Below are positions 18,349-28,393 of a DNA stretch of 64,000 nucleotides, piece by piece. Numbering within the stretch: the first letter of the stretch is position 1; every line of letters begins with the position of its first letter. The DNA comes from Flavobacteriaceae bacterium UBA3611 (GTDB lineage Bacteria > Bacteroidota > Bacteroidia > Flavobacteriales > Flavobacteriaceae): NCBI GenBank assembly GCA_002375495.1, contig DFLU01000012.1:223999-287998 (forward strand), given 5' to 3'. Below the pieces are notes generated by a model. The model was not told the DNA's origin. It worked only from the letters and a program-made list of their open reading frames with translations, and did not search any database. The position numbers and the translations under genes were made by a program.

Positions 18349-18646
18349 AGATCGTGCAAAATACAAAAAGGCAAGCGATTGCAAGAAATCGTTAAGGGTT
18401 TTTTAAGATTGCCATACGTAATTACCATCGTCTTGATCGGGAGGGAGTTGTAGTTTTTTGAAAGGATATTTTAATAGGTCGTTGTTATTTCAAAGAGATT
18501 TTTAAGGAAAGATCACTTTGAAAATTAATATTCCATACCAAAGAGGGATAATAACGGCAGACGCCAAAGAGTGTTGCTACTAATCTTTTCCCAAAAATTT
18601 CGACAGGTTCATGTATCTTTATATTTTTCAACCCAAAAATTAATTT

Positions 18647-20578
18647 ATGTTAGAACTGGCTGGAATTATTGTTTTAGGAATATTAGCCCAATGGGTAGCT
18701 TGGAAATTCAAAATCCCTGCGATTCTCCCCCTTATATTAATCGGACTCTTTGTGGGGCCGATTTCTACATTTATATCAGAAGATGGAACCCAATGGATAC
18801 AGCCTATCTGGAATACAGAAAAAGGTTTCTTTCCAGGCGAAAGCTTGTTCTACTTTGTTTCTTTGGCCATTGGTATCATTCTTTTTGAAGGCGGGCTCAC
18901 ATTAAAATTGGGTGAAGTAAAAAAGGTTGGTGGTGTTATTGGAAAGCTGATTAGTCTAGGTTCTATCATCACATTTTTTGGAGGTGGGGTAGCGGCGCAC
19001 TATATTTTTGGTCTCAATTGGGAAATTTCGTTCCTCTTTGCAGCACTAATCATAGTTACGGGACCAACTGTAATTACACCAATTTTAAGAAACATTCCTT
19101 TAAAAAAGGATGTTTCCGCAGTATTGAAATGGGAAGGTATTTTAATTGATCCCATAGGCGCACTTGTAGCTGTTTTGGTGTTCGGATTTATAACGGTAAA
19201 TGTTCCAACGGGTTTGGAAGAGGTAGCCACTGATGCTACAAATAATTATAGTCACGGCGGTGCGTATACCAAACATGCGCTGATTGAATTTGCCAAAATT
19301 ATTGTTATTGGTTTTGCTTTTGGTCTCGCTGGTGGATTCGCAATGTATCATGCAGTTAAAAGAAAGGTGATACCTCACTATTTATTGAATGTGGCTTCAC
19401 TTTCTATGGTGTTGCTCATTTTTGTATTAAGTGATTTGTTTGCCCATGAATCTGGGCTATTGGCCGTCGTGGTTATGGGAATGTATTTGGGGAATACCGA
19501 TCTTCCTAATTTGAAAGAACTACTCTACTTTAAAGAATCGTTGAGTGTACTGCTCATATCAATTCTCTTTATCTTATTGGCCGCTAACATTAGTATCGAG
19601 GATTTGATGTTGATATACAATTGGAAAACGGCCATCCTTTTTGCTTTGGTGATTTTTGTGGTGCGCCCTGTGGGTGTACTGCTAAGTACCCTTGGATCTA
19701 ATCTCAAGATAAACGAAAAATTATTTATCAGCTGGGTGGGTCCGCGTGGTATTGTGGCAGCAGGTATTGCTTCTCTCTTCGGAACGAAATTGGTTGAGCT
19801 AGGCGTGCCGGGAGCAGAATACATTACTCCGTTGGTGTTCGGATTAGTTTTGGTAACAGTGCTGTTAAATGCAACTACCGCTAGATTGGTGGCTTCACTT
19901 TTAGGGGTTTTCTTGAAAAAATCTGAAGGAATTATGATTGTGGGAGGATCGAGGGTGTCTCGACTTATCGCCTCATATCTTCAGAAAAATAATCGCCATG
20001 TCGTTCTGGTCGATTCGAACCGATCGAACGTGCAAAAAGCAAAAGAACTTGGCCTAGATGCTATCAATGCTAACATTTATAGTGACGACCTTACCGATAA
20101 TATCGAATTGAGCGATGTAGGATACCTACTTGCAATGACAGGGAACGACGAAATCAACCGCCAGGCAATGCAACGCTTTGGAGAACAGTTTGGAGAAAAT
20201 GGAACGTTTAGATTAATGACTTCCGAAGAAGTACTAAACAACAAAGAATTTAACCAAGATGATGTTTTTAGCAATACCCACGATTACATCCGATTTACTG
20301 AAGTTGCGAGGGATTATCCTTCCATACAAGAAATTGAGGTAGATGATAATTCAAAATTTCTGAATGTGTTGGAAGCCATACGCGAAAACAAAGATGCGAT
20401 ACCCTTGTTCATCAAAGATTCTGAAGGCCATTTAAAATTAATCGACACGCTCTCTGAAGTTGATGTAGAGCGAGGCAGTGTCATCGCTTATTTAGGAAAA
20501 CCTATCGATTTTGAAGATGTAGTGATTGCGACTAATGACGATGAAAAATTACCGACTGCCGAGAATCCAAATGTGTAA
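18647..20578 (+). CDS. Cation:proton antiporter with TrkA-N-type domain
   Basis: The 643-residue protein has about 12-13 membrane helices (residues 1-405), with CPA-family signatures IILFEGGLTL at about 80-90 and TGPTVITPIL near 140. A cytoplasmic Rossmann domain starts near 425 (IMIVGGSRVSRLIASYLQ), and a further regulatory segment follows to the C-terminus. That makes it a KefB/NhaP2-like K+ or Na+/H+ antiporter gated by a nucleotide-binding domain. The ion cannot be decided by eye. A second, shorter antiporter follows after 57 bases on the same strand. Confidence 0.9.
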   Translation: MLELAGIIVLGILAQWVAWKFKIPAILPLILIGLFVGPISTFISEDGTQWIQPIWNTEKGFFPGESLFYFVSLAIGIILFEGGLTLKLGEVKKVGGVIGKLISLGSIITFFGGGVAAHYIFGLNWEISFLFAALIIVTGPTVITPILRNIPLKKDVSAVLKWEGILIDPIGALVAVLVFGFITVNVPTGLEEVATDATNNYSHGGAYTKHALIEFAKIIVIGFAFGLAGGFAMYHAVKRKVIPHYLLNVASLSMVLLIFVLSDLFAHESGLLAVVVMGMYLGNTDLPNLKELLYFKESLSVLLISILFILLAANISIEDLMLIYNWKTAILFALVIFVVRPVGVLLSTLGSNLKINEKLFISWVGPRGIVAAGIASLFGTKLVELGVPGAEYITPLVFGLVLVTVLLNATTARLVASLLGVFLKKSEGIMIVGGSRVSRLIASYLQKNNRHVVLVDSNRSNVQKAKELGLDAINANIYSDDLTDNIELSDVGYLLAMTGNDEINRQAMQRFGEQFGENGTFRLMTSEEVLNNKEFNQDDVFSNTHDYIRFTEVARDYPSIQEIEVDDNSKFLNVLEAIRENKDAIPLFIKDSEGHLKLIDTLSEVDVERGSVIAYLGKPIDFEDVVIATNDDEKLPTAENPNV

Positions 20579-20635
20579 TGATGATTAGAGGAAAACGATC
20601 AAGTTGAAATTAAGCATTCCGAAACACTAAATGCC

Positions 20636-21898
20636 ATGGAGGATGTAATAAATATGAAACCTTATTTTGTGGCCATTGCCTATCTAGGGTTTGCACTTAC
20701 ACTGGTTGCATTCCTGCCACTATACACGAAGAAAATAAAAATCACCTACATTATTCCCTTATTGTTCCTCGGGATTTTACTGTACTCAATAAATGCACCC
20801 CTACCTTGGCCAGACCCGCTATTCAACCTCAATTACAGTAAAGTAATTACCGAGGTTATCGTTATTATTAGTTTAATGACAGCTGGGCTCAAAATAGGAA
20901 CCACTTATAAGTTAAAAGAATGGCGCCCGCCATTTTCCCTCATCGCCATTACCATGCCGCTGTTCATGGTGGTTATTTTCTTGCTCTCAAATTTTGTTTT
21001 AGGACTGAATGGCCCTGTATCGTTGTTGCTGGCAGCAGTACTTGCACCCACAGACCCTGTGCTAGCTTCAGAAATGCAACTTAAAGAAGAACAACACGCC
21101 AATACCAAAGAAACAGGTATACAGTTTACGCTCACCGCAGAAGCTGGAATCAATGACGGGTTCGCTTTCCCTTTTGTTTTTTTAGCCATCATTTGGTCTG
21201 AAGCAACAGGATTTGAAGCTATTAATTGGGCTCATTTTTTCGGATTTTATATGGTTTATAAAATTTTGGGAGCGATTGTATTGGGCGCATGCATAGGGTA
21301 CTTGTACAGTAAGTTAATTGCCTTGTATTCTGACAAAAAGAAAAAATATGTGCTGAATGGATTTATAGCCGTGGCACTCACTTTTTTTTCATACGGATTA
21401 GCAGAGGTGTTAAGCACTTACGGTTTTATCTGTGTGTTCGTGACGGGGCTTTTGGTACAGCGTCACCGTCCGAAGGATAAAAGCAAATCGGTAGACGATT
21501 TTATGGTTCCATTTATTGAAGAAATAGAAAAGATCTTGGTAGTAGTTTGGACTATTTTCTTTGGTGGGGCCGTCTGCTCAGGCATATTGAGTTATACTGA
21601 TACCACAGGAATAATTATAAGTTTATGTATCGTGTTGTTAATACGACCTTTGTTCGGTTATGTAGCGCTTATTCCTATCAAGAAGTATTCAACTAAGAAA
21701 AAATGGGCAATCGGTTTTTTCGGTATTAAGGGAATTGGAAGCGTTTTTTACCTTAGTTACGGTTTGCTTCACGGAAATTTCACAGAATATCAAGAACTTT
21801 ATGGCATTGTAAGCTATGTGATATTGTTCAGTATTATCATTCACGGATTCACCAGTCTTCGGGTGCTAGACTACTTTAATGCGAAATCTGCTCCTTGA
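20636..21898 (+). CDS. Cation:proton antiporter (CPA1-like)
   Basis: This 420-residue membrane protein has about 12 helices and the CPA1-type core: VIIIVISLMTAGLKIG near 80, LLAAVLAPTDPVLASEMQ near 130, and EAGINDGFAFPFVF near 170 with the paired Asp residues expected in the ion site. It has no C-terminal nucleotide-binding domain, unlike the preceding antiporter. An alternative start lies six codons in (MKPYFVAI). Pairing with the upstream gene suggests they are expressed together and handle different ions or pH ranges. Confidence 0.88.
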   Translation: MEDVINMKPYFVAIAYLGFALTLVAFLPLYTKKIKITYIIPLLFLGILLYSINAPLPWPDPLFNLNYSKVITEVIVIISLMTAGLKIGTTYKLKEWRPPFSLIAITMPLFMVVIFLLSNFVLGLNGPVSLLLAAVLAPTDPVLASEMQLKEEQHANTKETGIQFTLTAEAGINDGFAFPFVFLAIIWSEATGFEAINWAHFFGFYMVYKILGAIVLGACIGYLYSKLIALYSDKKKKYVLNGFIAVALTFFSYGLAEVLSTYGFICVFVTGLLVQRHRPKDKSKSVDDFMVPFIEEIEKILVVVWTIFFGGAVCSGILSYTDTTGIIISLCIVLLIRPLFGYVALIPIKKYSTKKKWAIGFFGIKGIGSVFYLSYGLLHGNFTEYQELYGIVSYVILFSIIIHGFTSLRVLDYFNAKSAP

Positions 21899-21996
21899 GT
21901 AGACTTTTTTGAACCGTGCTAGATATTGTAGGCTCACGCTAGTGATGTCTAAAATAAACAGTTAATTTTATCGTTTTACTTCTGAAACTTTCAAGC

Positions 21997-22218
21997 ATGA
22001 AACACCTTACTTTTCTATTACTATGTTGCCTTACCTTGTTTTCGTGCGGAAATGATGACGAGCGCACCTGCCGCTTTTGCAGCTCAGACCAAACCCCAGA
22101 GTTTGAACTTTGTCGAGAATCGAATGGGAACGCTTCAGTAAATGGTGAGGACACGGGAACAAACTACGAAGCGTACTTAAACGATTTGATCGAAGCGGGT
22201 GCGAATTGCGGCGGATAA
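21997..22218 (+). CDS. Small cysteine-rich lipoprotein, unknown function
   Basis: The 73-residue product has a lipoprotein signal (MKHLTFLLLCCLTLFSCGN, lipid Cys at about 17). A short acidic mature part follows, with a CxxC (TCRFCSS) and two more cysteines near ELCRES and ANCGG. Four mature cysteines in about 55 residues suggest disulfides or metal binding. I do not recognise a family. It is monocistronic; the hairpin right after its stop codon belongs mainly to the converging gene. Confidence 0.75.
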   Translation: MKHLTFLLLCCLTLFSCGNDDERTCRFCSSDQTPEFELCRESNGNASVNGEDTGTNYEAYLNDLIEAGANCGG

Positions 22219-22242
22219 AAAAAGCCACCCTAGGGCGGCTTT
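22216..22242 (-). terminator. Terminator of the outer-membrane protein gene
   Basis: The stem AAAGCCACC (22221-22229) pairs with GGCGGCTTT (22234-22242). On the minus strand the one imperfect pair is a G-U wobble and the stem is followed by TTTTTTTATCC. On the plus strand it would be an A-C mismatch with little T run. It therefore fits termination of the minus-strand gene ending at 22263. Confidence 0.75.
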
Positions 22243-22262
22243 ACGGCTTGAAATCAAAACTT

Positions 22263-23633
22263 CTAAAACTTAAATCGCACGCCTAATTTTGTAGTACTCC
22301 CTTTTCCTATAAACAACGAAGTATTTTGCTGCTCAAAAGATGATTCACCTTCTTCCGACTCGAAAGTGAGGTTTTGATAATTTAATACCGGCAAGATAAG
22401 CGCAACCGAAATATTGTTACCCAACGGTACATTCAGCCCAGTATTGAGGGTGATTCCAAAGCCAGAGATGTCATCTCTAATGCCATTATTGTCGTTACTT
22501 CCGAAGATTACATTGGCAGATAATCCGTTAGTAACATGTACATCGCCCCTGGGAGAAATAGGAATGAACAATTGCGCGGTGGGCCCAAATCCCACCCAAG
22601 TATTAGTGTTCTCCATAAAGCTGCTGGTTTCTAACTCAACATTGGCTCCAACAAACAATGCGCTATTCCCGAGTTTGGTAGCATTGTAGAGATACTCTGC
22701 CCCCAAACAGATGCTGGATTCTTCAAAGTCTTGCCCAAAGCCAACACCCCCAAAAGCACCAAGTGTTTGGTTGGGAAGTGAGATGTTCTCTGTAGGAGCG
22801 ATTTCAAGTGAGGGATCTTCGTAGCTAATGTCATTTGCTGTACAGCACTCTGTGTTTACAAGGTCTAGATTAGACGCCCTCTTTTTTACTGGCCTCCACA
22901 ATTGTTTATTGCCTTTCTTTGAGAAATCTATTACAAACGAGGTTGGCATCTCATAGCGGAAATGTGCTTTTTTTAGGTCGTTCGTAGATTTTCCTTTGCA
23001 TTTGCAATTAATTTTGATGTTAGTTTCTAATTTTCCCGAAAATATCGCCCTGTAGATAATCCATTGGTTATCAGTGTCTCGTGCTCCATCCCATTTGGTA
23101 AAATTAAATTTGGTTTCTATGGAGTAGGTGCAATTTTTTTTGGTAACAGTTCTTTTGTAGATGGTGACCCCTTCCTTTTTAATCTTTTTGAGCTCTCGAT
23201 AGTATTCGTTAGACGCTTTGAATTTAGTTTTATTTAATTGACCAATATCTTTGTTGTAAAAGTTATTTACAAATTCTCCATATGTTTTAGACTTATTGAA
23301 TTCAGATAACGGCCAATAATCAAAACCATATGTTTCCATTGATCTTGGATTAGTCAATAAAGCCCCTAAACTATCCATAGCAACTCCCAGCTCTTTTTTC
23401 GGGCTTGGTATGATCCCTTTTTTACCTAAACTTTTGATATAGATTAATGGGTCACAAGGCCCAGTTGCTTTTCCTCGTAGTTTTGCACTGTCAATCATTT
23501 TACTCATTTCTTTGTGCAAATACCAAGCAGTATATATGCCCTTTTTGCTAGGTTTCTTTTTCTGTGCGTTCATGTTAGGAGCAACGACTAGCATGACAAG
23601 GATTGACAGGAGTAATGAAACATTGGTTTTCAT
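22263..23633 (-). CDS. Secreted protein with C-terminal outer-membrane beta-barrel-like region
   Basis: The 456-residue protein has a signal peptide (residues 1-23, ending NMNAQ). A basic N-terminal domain of about 240 residues that I do not recognise comes next; its cysteines lie in GPCDPL, KKNCTYS, INCKCKG and TECCTAN. From about 285 the sequence switches to short Gly/aromatic strands (LGAFGGVGFGQDF, AELFIGKG-like) and ends in KLGVRFKF with a terminal Phe, typical of outer-membrane barrels. It lies 88 bases downstream of the LytTR regulator gene on the same strand. Confidence 0.75.
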   Translation of the reverse strand: MKTNVSLLLSILVMLVVAPNMNAQKKKPSKKGIYTAWYLHKEMSKMIDSAKLRGKATGPCDPLIYIKSLGKKGIIPSPKKELGVAMDSLGALLTNPRSMETYGFDYWPLSEFNKSKTYGEFVNNFYNKDIGQLNKTKFKASNEYYRELKKIKKEGVTIYKRTVTKKNCTYSIETKFNFTKWDGARDTDNQWIIYRAIFSGKLETNIKINCKCKGKSTNDLKKAHFRYEMPTSFVIDFSKKGNKQLWRPVKKRASNLDLVNTECCTANDISYEDPSLEIAPTENISLPNQTLGAFGGVGFGQDFEESSICLGAEYLYNATKLGNSALFVGANVELETSSFMENTNTWVGFGPTAQLFIPISPRGDVHVTNGLSANVIFGSNDNNGIRDDISGFGITLNTGLNVPLGNNISVALILPVLNYQNLTFESEEGESSFEQQNTSLFIGKGSTTKLGVRFKF

Positions 23634-23721
23634 GACTATATACTATGTGTGAAAACCAAATATGATAAATTAAACATGGCATAAATGCACCAATGAGAAT
23701 TGTAGCTTAAAGAACTAGAAT

Positions 23722-24471
23722 TTAGTCTATCTGGGCGAGTTTGTGCAACAACGCCTGACTTTTCGAGCCCGCAACAGGAATCTGTTGCCCTGTGGTGAGT
23801 GCGAGCATACTATCTGTCTTGTGAAACGTTTTTGCAAAGTTGAGGTTTACCAAATAGCTTTGGTGGCTTCGGAAAAAGGAGTAGTTTTTTAGCTGTTCGT
23901 GGTATTGCTTCAACGGCTTGGAAACCACAATTTTTCGTGCATCTACCGTATGAAACTCGGTGTAGTTGTTATCTGACTTTAAATATAAAACCTCTGCCAC
24001 CGGAACAATATGCACTGCTTCTACATTTTTTAAAACAAGCTTCTTGTTTTTCTGAAGACTATTAAAATTGTAGAAAAACACTTCTAGTTGCTTGTTGTAC
24101 TGATCCAAGTTAATTTGTGCTATCGCATTGTTTACCGCACTAATAAGGTCGCTATCATCAAACGGTTTTTCTAAAAAATCGAGTGCGCTAAACTTAAAGG
24201 CCTCAACCGCGTATTTGCTATACGAAGTGATAAAAATTATCTTAAATGGAATGGAGCTGAATGTCTTGAACAGCGAAAACACTTCTTCATCATGCAAGTT
24301 GATGTCTGAAATGACCAAATCAGGTATTTGGTGTGTTAATTGTTGCGAAGCTTCCTCTAAGGTGCTTGCCGTTTGTAGGGTAGAAATCTCTTTTATCTGC
24401 GCACCAACTGTAGCCACGATATGCTGCTGCATACGCAGGTCGTCTTCAATCACAAGGCAGCTCAAGCTCAT
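23722..24471 (-). CDS. LytTR-family response regulator
   Basis: This 249-residue protein has an N-terminal receiver domain (SCLVIEDD, phospho-acceptor Asp at about 56 in LVISDINLHD, ITSYSKYAVEAF, LEKPF). A C-terminal LytTR DNA-binding domain (about 150-245) has EVLYLKSDNNYTEFHT and FFRSHQSYLVNL. It starts one base after the sensor kinase stop codon, so the two are a cotranscribed pair. The target genes are unknown; the next gene downstream encodes an outer-membrane-type protein. Confidence 0.93.
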   Translation of the reverse strand: MSLSCLVIEDDLRMQQHIVATVGAQIKEISTLQTASTLEEASQQLTHQIPDLVISDINLHDEEVFSLFKTFSSIPFKIIFITSYSKYAVEAFKFSALDFLEKPFDDSDLISAVNNAIAQINLDQYNKQLEVFFYNFNSLQKNKKLVLKNVEAVHIVPVAEVLYLKSDNNYTEFHTVDARKIVVSKPLKQYHEQLKNYSFFRSHQSYLVNLNFAKTFHKTDSMLALTTGQQIPVAGSKSQALLHKLAQID

Positions 24472-24472
24472 A

Positions 24473-26302
24473 TCACAAATATTTCTTCAGAAAGGTAAGC
24501 ATTACGGTGGTTCCTTGGGGTCCATGGGGTTCATTTTTTGAAATCACTTCTAAGGTAACGGGGTAGTTTTCAGATTTTAATAGATTTTCCATCCGTTGTT
24601 TAGTAATAGAAGTCCCCATCGATTTGTGTAGCGAATTGGCATTTTGGGAAGTAGCCGCAACTCCCTTTCCGTTGTCTTTGATGGCTACGGAAATGGTCGA
24701 TCCCGAATCTTGGTATTGCACAGTAATTTCTCCATTTTCCATGTGCTGTACCCCATGAATGATGGCGTTTTCAACAAAAGGCTGTGTAAACATGGGCGGA
24801 ATAGACAGGTTTTCGGCGTCTAACGATTCATCTATCTGAACACGATATGAAAATGAATTATTATGTACCAATTGTTGCAACGCCAAAAAATCGGTAATCG
24901 TTTCAGCATCCTCTTCCACCGAAATAAATTTCTCCACAGAATTTTCGAGAATATTCCGCATCAACCCACTAAAGTTTCGAATGTATTTGCTCGATTTTTG
25001 GGTGTCATTTTGCTTGATAAAATATTGAATTCCGTTTAGGGCATTGAATAAAAAATGCGGATTCAGCTGCATTTGCAATAACTTTCGGGTAAGTTCAGAA
25101 AACTGTAATTTTTGTTTTGTTTGATAACGTTTATAACCAAAAAATAAGGCGATTAATAGCAATACAACCCCAATGATGCTTGCCCACAACAATGTTTTTT
25201 GGTTTGCCAGTTTCGAAGCCTGAAGGCTATTTTCACTTTCTAACAACGCTATTTCTGCGGCTTGTTTTTCAGTTTCAAACTGGGAGGTGATTTCGGCAAT
25301 GCGGTCATTTTCCTGAAGTGCATTTAGCGAATCTTTTAGTTGCCCATAGCGTTTTGCAAATTGCAAAGCGGTTTGATAGTCTCCTTTTTGTTCGTAAGCA
25401 CGTTGTAATGCCAGCTCGATGGCTGCCCTTCTGCCTCTTTTTTCTGAAATAGTACGTGCTTGTAAAAGATAATCAATGGCCGATGCCGTTTCTCCTTGTT
25501 CGAGATAGGCCTGACCAATATAAAAAAGGTTTTGGTCTAGCAGGTCGGCAACCCCCATCTGTCTTTTTAAATCGACCGACTTTTTAAACGAAGCAATCGC
25601 ATCTTCCCATTGCTCATTTTCTAAATAACTCAACCCTAAATTATACAATATATTGGCTTTAATTCGGTTGTTGGGCTCCTGATCCAATTCTTGCAACATG
25701 GCTATGGAAACCGCAATTTTATTCACCGAGCTCTCTTTTCCGTAGGAAATGGTCTGCGTATGCTTTTTTTTGGCTTTTTCACTGTACTGAAGGGATTGGT
25801 CGTAAAAATATCCGGCCAATTCTGTTTTTCCCAATTTGCTGTACACCACCCCCAATTGCAGGTTAGCAGTCATTAGGCCCCGTTTGTTTTCGGCTTCTTT
25901 GTAATAACGCAAGCTTAGCAAATAATTTTCGAGGGCTTTGTCGTATACTTCATCTAAATAATACCGAGTACCATAATTGTAATAAGTGCCACCCAAAACC
26001 GCATCGCTCAGCGCATGGGCGTGGCTACGATTGAAATTTAATAGATTTTCTGCTTCGGCGTAATTGCCGTTGGTGATCAAATAATACGAATGGTAGTATG
26101 CCGCACGGCCCATAAGAGCGGTGTCTTTTGTAGTACGTGCATGTTGGTACGCCTTGTTAGAATAGTAGAGCGCACTGTCTTGATGTTGGGTACTGTGAAG
26201 GCTGGCCTGCTCCAGATAATTTTCTATCAAAGCGGTGTCGCTTTGGCCAAATACCGAAAGTGCTAATGAGCAAACAAAAAATACGCAGACACTATTTTTC
26301 AT
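24473..26302 (-). CDS. LytS-type sensor histidine kinase with TPR sensor region
   Basis: The 609-residue protein has a signal peptide (MKNSVCVFFVCSLALSVFGQ) and a periplasmic TPR array at about 40-320. A coiled coil and one membrane helix (about 371-389) follow. The His-kinase domain has the phospho-acceptor His at about 416 in MQLNPHFLFNALNG, and the HATPase_c part shows ENAIIHGV and KDNGKGV. This TPR-TM-LytS design is common in Bacteroidetes two-component systems with LytTR partners. The signal sensed is not known. The partner regulator follows one base later. Confidence 0.92.
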   Translation of the reverse strand: MKNSVCVFFVCSLALSVFGQSDTALIENYLEQASLHSTQHQDSALYYSNKAYQHARTTKDTALMGRAAYYHSYYLITNGNYAEAENLLNFNRSHAHALSDAVLGGTYYNYGTRYYLDEVYDKALENYLLSLRYYKEAENKRGLMTANLQLGVVYSKLGKTELAGYFYDQSLQYSEKAKKKHTQTISYGKESSVNKIAVSIAMLQELDQEPNNRIKANILYNLGLSYLENEQWEDAIASFKKSVDLKRQMGVADLLDQNLFYIGQAYLEQGETASAIDYLLQARTISEKRGRRAAIELALQRAYEQKGDYQTALQFAKRYGQLKDSLNALQENDRIAEITSQFETEKQAAEIALLESENSLQASKLANQKTLLWASIIGVVLLLIALFFGYKRYQTKQKLQFSELTRKLLQMQLNPHFLFNALNGIQYFIKQNDTQKSSKYIRNFSGLMRNILENSVEKFISVEEDAETITDFLALQQLVHNNSFSYRVQIDESLDAENLSIPPMFTQPFVENAIIHGVQHMENGEITVQYQDSGSTISVAIKDNGKGVAATSQNANSLHKSMGTSITKQRMENLLKSENYPVTLEVISKNEPHGPQGTTVMLTFLKKYL

Positions 26303-26443
26303 ACTACAAAGTACAAAAAAATGCCCAACAGATTAGAATTGTGGTTGTTACGTTAGATGAACGGGTAGCTAATATCGATGTTTCACTGTAAAGCTTGTAA
26401 AAAAGTAGGAATCATCGTTACGTGAGAAGACCCTACAAAACAC

Positions 26444-28240
26444 TTAATCATTCAGCTTTAACACTGCCATAAATGCTTCTTGCGGTATTTCCACATTACC
26501 CACTTGGCGCATACGTTTCTTCCCTTTTTTCTGCTTTTCTAACAGCTTACGCTTCCGCGAAATATCACCACCATAACACTTGGCGGTTACGTCTTTACGT
26601 AAGGCTTTTACTGTTTCACGCGCAATGATTTTTGCACCAATGGCGGCCTGTATTGGGATGTCAAACTGCTGTCTTGGGATGAGTTGCCGTAGTTTTTCGC
26701 ACATCTTTTTCCCGATATCGTAAGCATTGTCTTGGTGCAATAGCGCCGAAAGGGCGTCTACAACATTCCCGTTAAGTAACACATCAACTTTTACCAATTT
26801 CGATTCGCGCATACCTATAGGCGAGTAGTCAAAAGAAGCATATCCTTTAGACACAGTTTTAAGACGATCGTAGAAATCGAATACAATTTCGGCCAAAGGC
26901 ATATCGAATGTTAACTCGACCCGCTCTGTAGTTAAATACGTCTGGTTGGTAATCTGTCCGCGCTTTTCAATACACAACGACATCACTGAGCCCACAAAAT
27001 CTGATTTTGTGATAATCGTTGCCTTAATGTAAGGCTCCTCCATTCGGTTTAACTTCGACGGATCTGGCAAATCGCTTGGGTTGTTTACCAACACTACCGT
27101 ATCTGGCTCACGGTTGGTATACGCGTGGTACGACACATTGGGGACGGTAGTAATCACCGTCATATCAAACTCACGTTCCAACCGTTCCTGGATGATTTCT
27201 AAGTGCAACATTCCCAAGAATCCACATCGGAAACCAAAGCCTAATGCCGCTGAACTTTCTGGCTGAAATACCAAGGACGCATCGTTGAGTTGTAATTTTT
27301 CCATAGAAGCACGAAGCTCTTCGTAATCTTCGGTGTCTACAGGATAGATTCCTGCAAAAACCATAGGCTTTACGTCCTCAAACCCCTCAATCATGTTGGT
27401 GGTAGGCGATTTTGCATCAGTAATGGTATCACCCACTTTTACTTCTACGGCCTCTTTTATACCTGTAATCAGATACCCTACATCACCCGTTTTAATAACT
27501 TGTTTAGGCTGTTGCTTTAGTTTCAGTGTGCCTACTTCATCGGCGTAATAGGTTTTACCCGTTGCCATAAACTTTATATGCTGTCCTTTTTTAATTTCGC
27601 CGTTTAATACTCGAAAATAGGTTTCAACGCCCCGAAAAGGATTATAAACCGAATCGAAAATAAGCGCTTGTAGCGATTCTTCCGGGTTGCCTTTTGGGGC
27701 TGGAATACGCTCGATGATGGCCGATAGAATTTCTTCGATTCCTATACCGGTTTTCGCACTGGCTGGAATTACTTCCTCAGGGTCGCAGCCTAAAAGATCT
27801 ACGATATCGTCGGTTACTTCCTCAGGACTTGCTGAAGGCAAATCCACTTTATTAAGTACCGGAATAATTTCTAGGTCATTTTCTAATGCAAGGTACAGGT
27901 TCGAAATGGTCTGTGCCTGAATGCTCTGTGCCGCATCTACGACAAGTAAGGCACCTTCGCAGGCAGCAATACTTCTAGAAACTTCGTAGGAGAAATCTAC
28001 GTGACCTGGGGTATCGATAAGGTTGAGGATATAATCTTCGCCCTTGTATTTGTATTCCATTTGTATGGCATGGCTTTTAATGGTAATACCACGCTCGCGC
28101 TCCAAGTCCATATTATCGAGTAACTGCGCCTGTTCTTCTCGAGCGGTAACCGAACCGGTAGCGCTTAACAATCGATCTGCCAAGGTACTTTTACCGTGGT
28201 CAATATGGGCAATGATGCAAAAATTTCGGATGTTCTTCAT
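26444..28240 (-). CDS. lepA: Elongation factor 4 (LepA)
   Basis: EF4 is a ribosome-bound GTPase that affects initiation and back-translocation. From the ATG at 28240 (MKNIRNFCIIAHIDHGKSTL) the protein is 598 residues, the normal LepA length. The frame is open 32 codons upstream, but those lie over the promoter. GTPase motifs are visible: AHIDHGKST, DTPGHVDFS and NKVDLPSA. The LepA-specific C-terminal domain ends CYGGDISRKRKLLEKQKKGKKRMRQ (about 555-580). It is transcribed alone, divergently from dusB. Confidence 0.97.
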   Translation of the reverse strand: MKNIRNFCIIAHIDHGKSTLADRLLSATGSVTAREEQAQLLDNMDLERERGITIKSHAIQMEYKYKGEDYILNLIDTPGHVDFSYEVSRSIAACEGALLVVDAAQSIQAQTISNLYLALENDLEIIPVLNKVDLPSASPEEVTDDIVDLLGCDPEEVIPASAKTGIGIEEILSAIIERIPAPKGNPEESLQALIFDSVYNPFRGVETYFRVLNGEIKKGQHIKFMATGKTYYADEVGTLKLKQQPKQVIKTGDVGYLITGIKEAVEVKVGDTITDAKSPTTNMIEGFEDVKPMVFAGIYPVDTEDYEELRASMEKLQLNDASLVFQPESSAALGFGFRCGFLGMLHLEIIQERLEREFDMTVITTVPNVSYHAYTNREPDTVVLVNNPSDLPDPSKLNRMEEPYIKATIITKSDFVGSVMSLCIEKRGQITNQTYLTTERVELTFDMPLAEIVFDFYDRLKTVSKGYASFDYSPIGMRESKLVKVDVLLNGNVVDALSALLHQDNAYDIGKKMCEKLRQLIPRQQFDIPIQAAIGAKIIARETVKALRKDVTAKCYGGDISRKRKLLEKQKKGKKRMRQVGNVEIPQEAFMAVLKLND

Positions 28241-28333
28241 AGTAATGCCCGCAGAGCGGGTAACTTTTCTCCTGCATAACAGGCTAGCAATTAATTTCAC
28301 GTTATACCTGTTAAACAAGGCATAAAGGCTGTG

Positions 28334-28341
28334 CAAATATA
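28334..28341 (-). promoter_or_regulatory. lepA promoter -7 box
   Basis: On the minus strand this reads TATATTTG, a perfect TAnnTTTG box, giving a leader of about 85 bases before the lepA ATG. No TTG is found at the expected -33 distance. Confidence 0.55.
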
Positions 28342-28393
28342 CTTTAAAAAGCTAGTTTTCTAATGCGGAAAGCCACAATCCTAACAGATTGAC

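Noticed and set aside
18349..18646. Possible small gene or RNA in the 298-base gap before the antiporters
   Set aside because: No ORF with a signal or motif, and no stable structure stands out. Only a weak TATCTTTA near 18613 suggests a promoter.
28241..28336. N-terminal extension of lepA
   Set aside because: It is not part of known LepA and leads up to the promoter box. The ATG at 28240 gives the canonical start.
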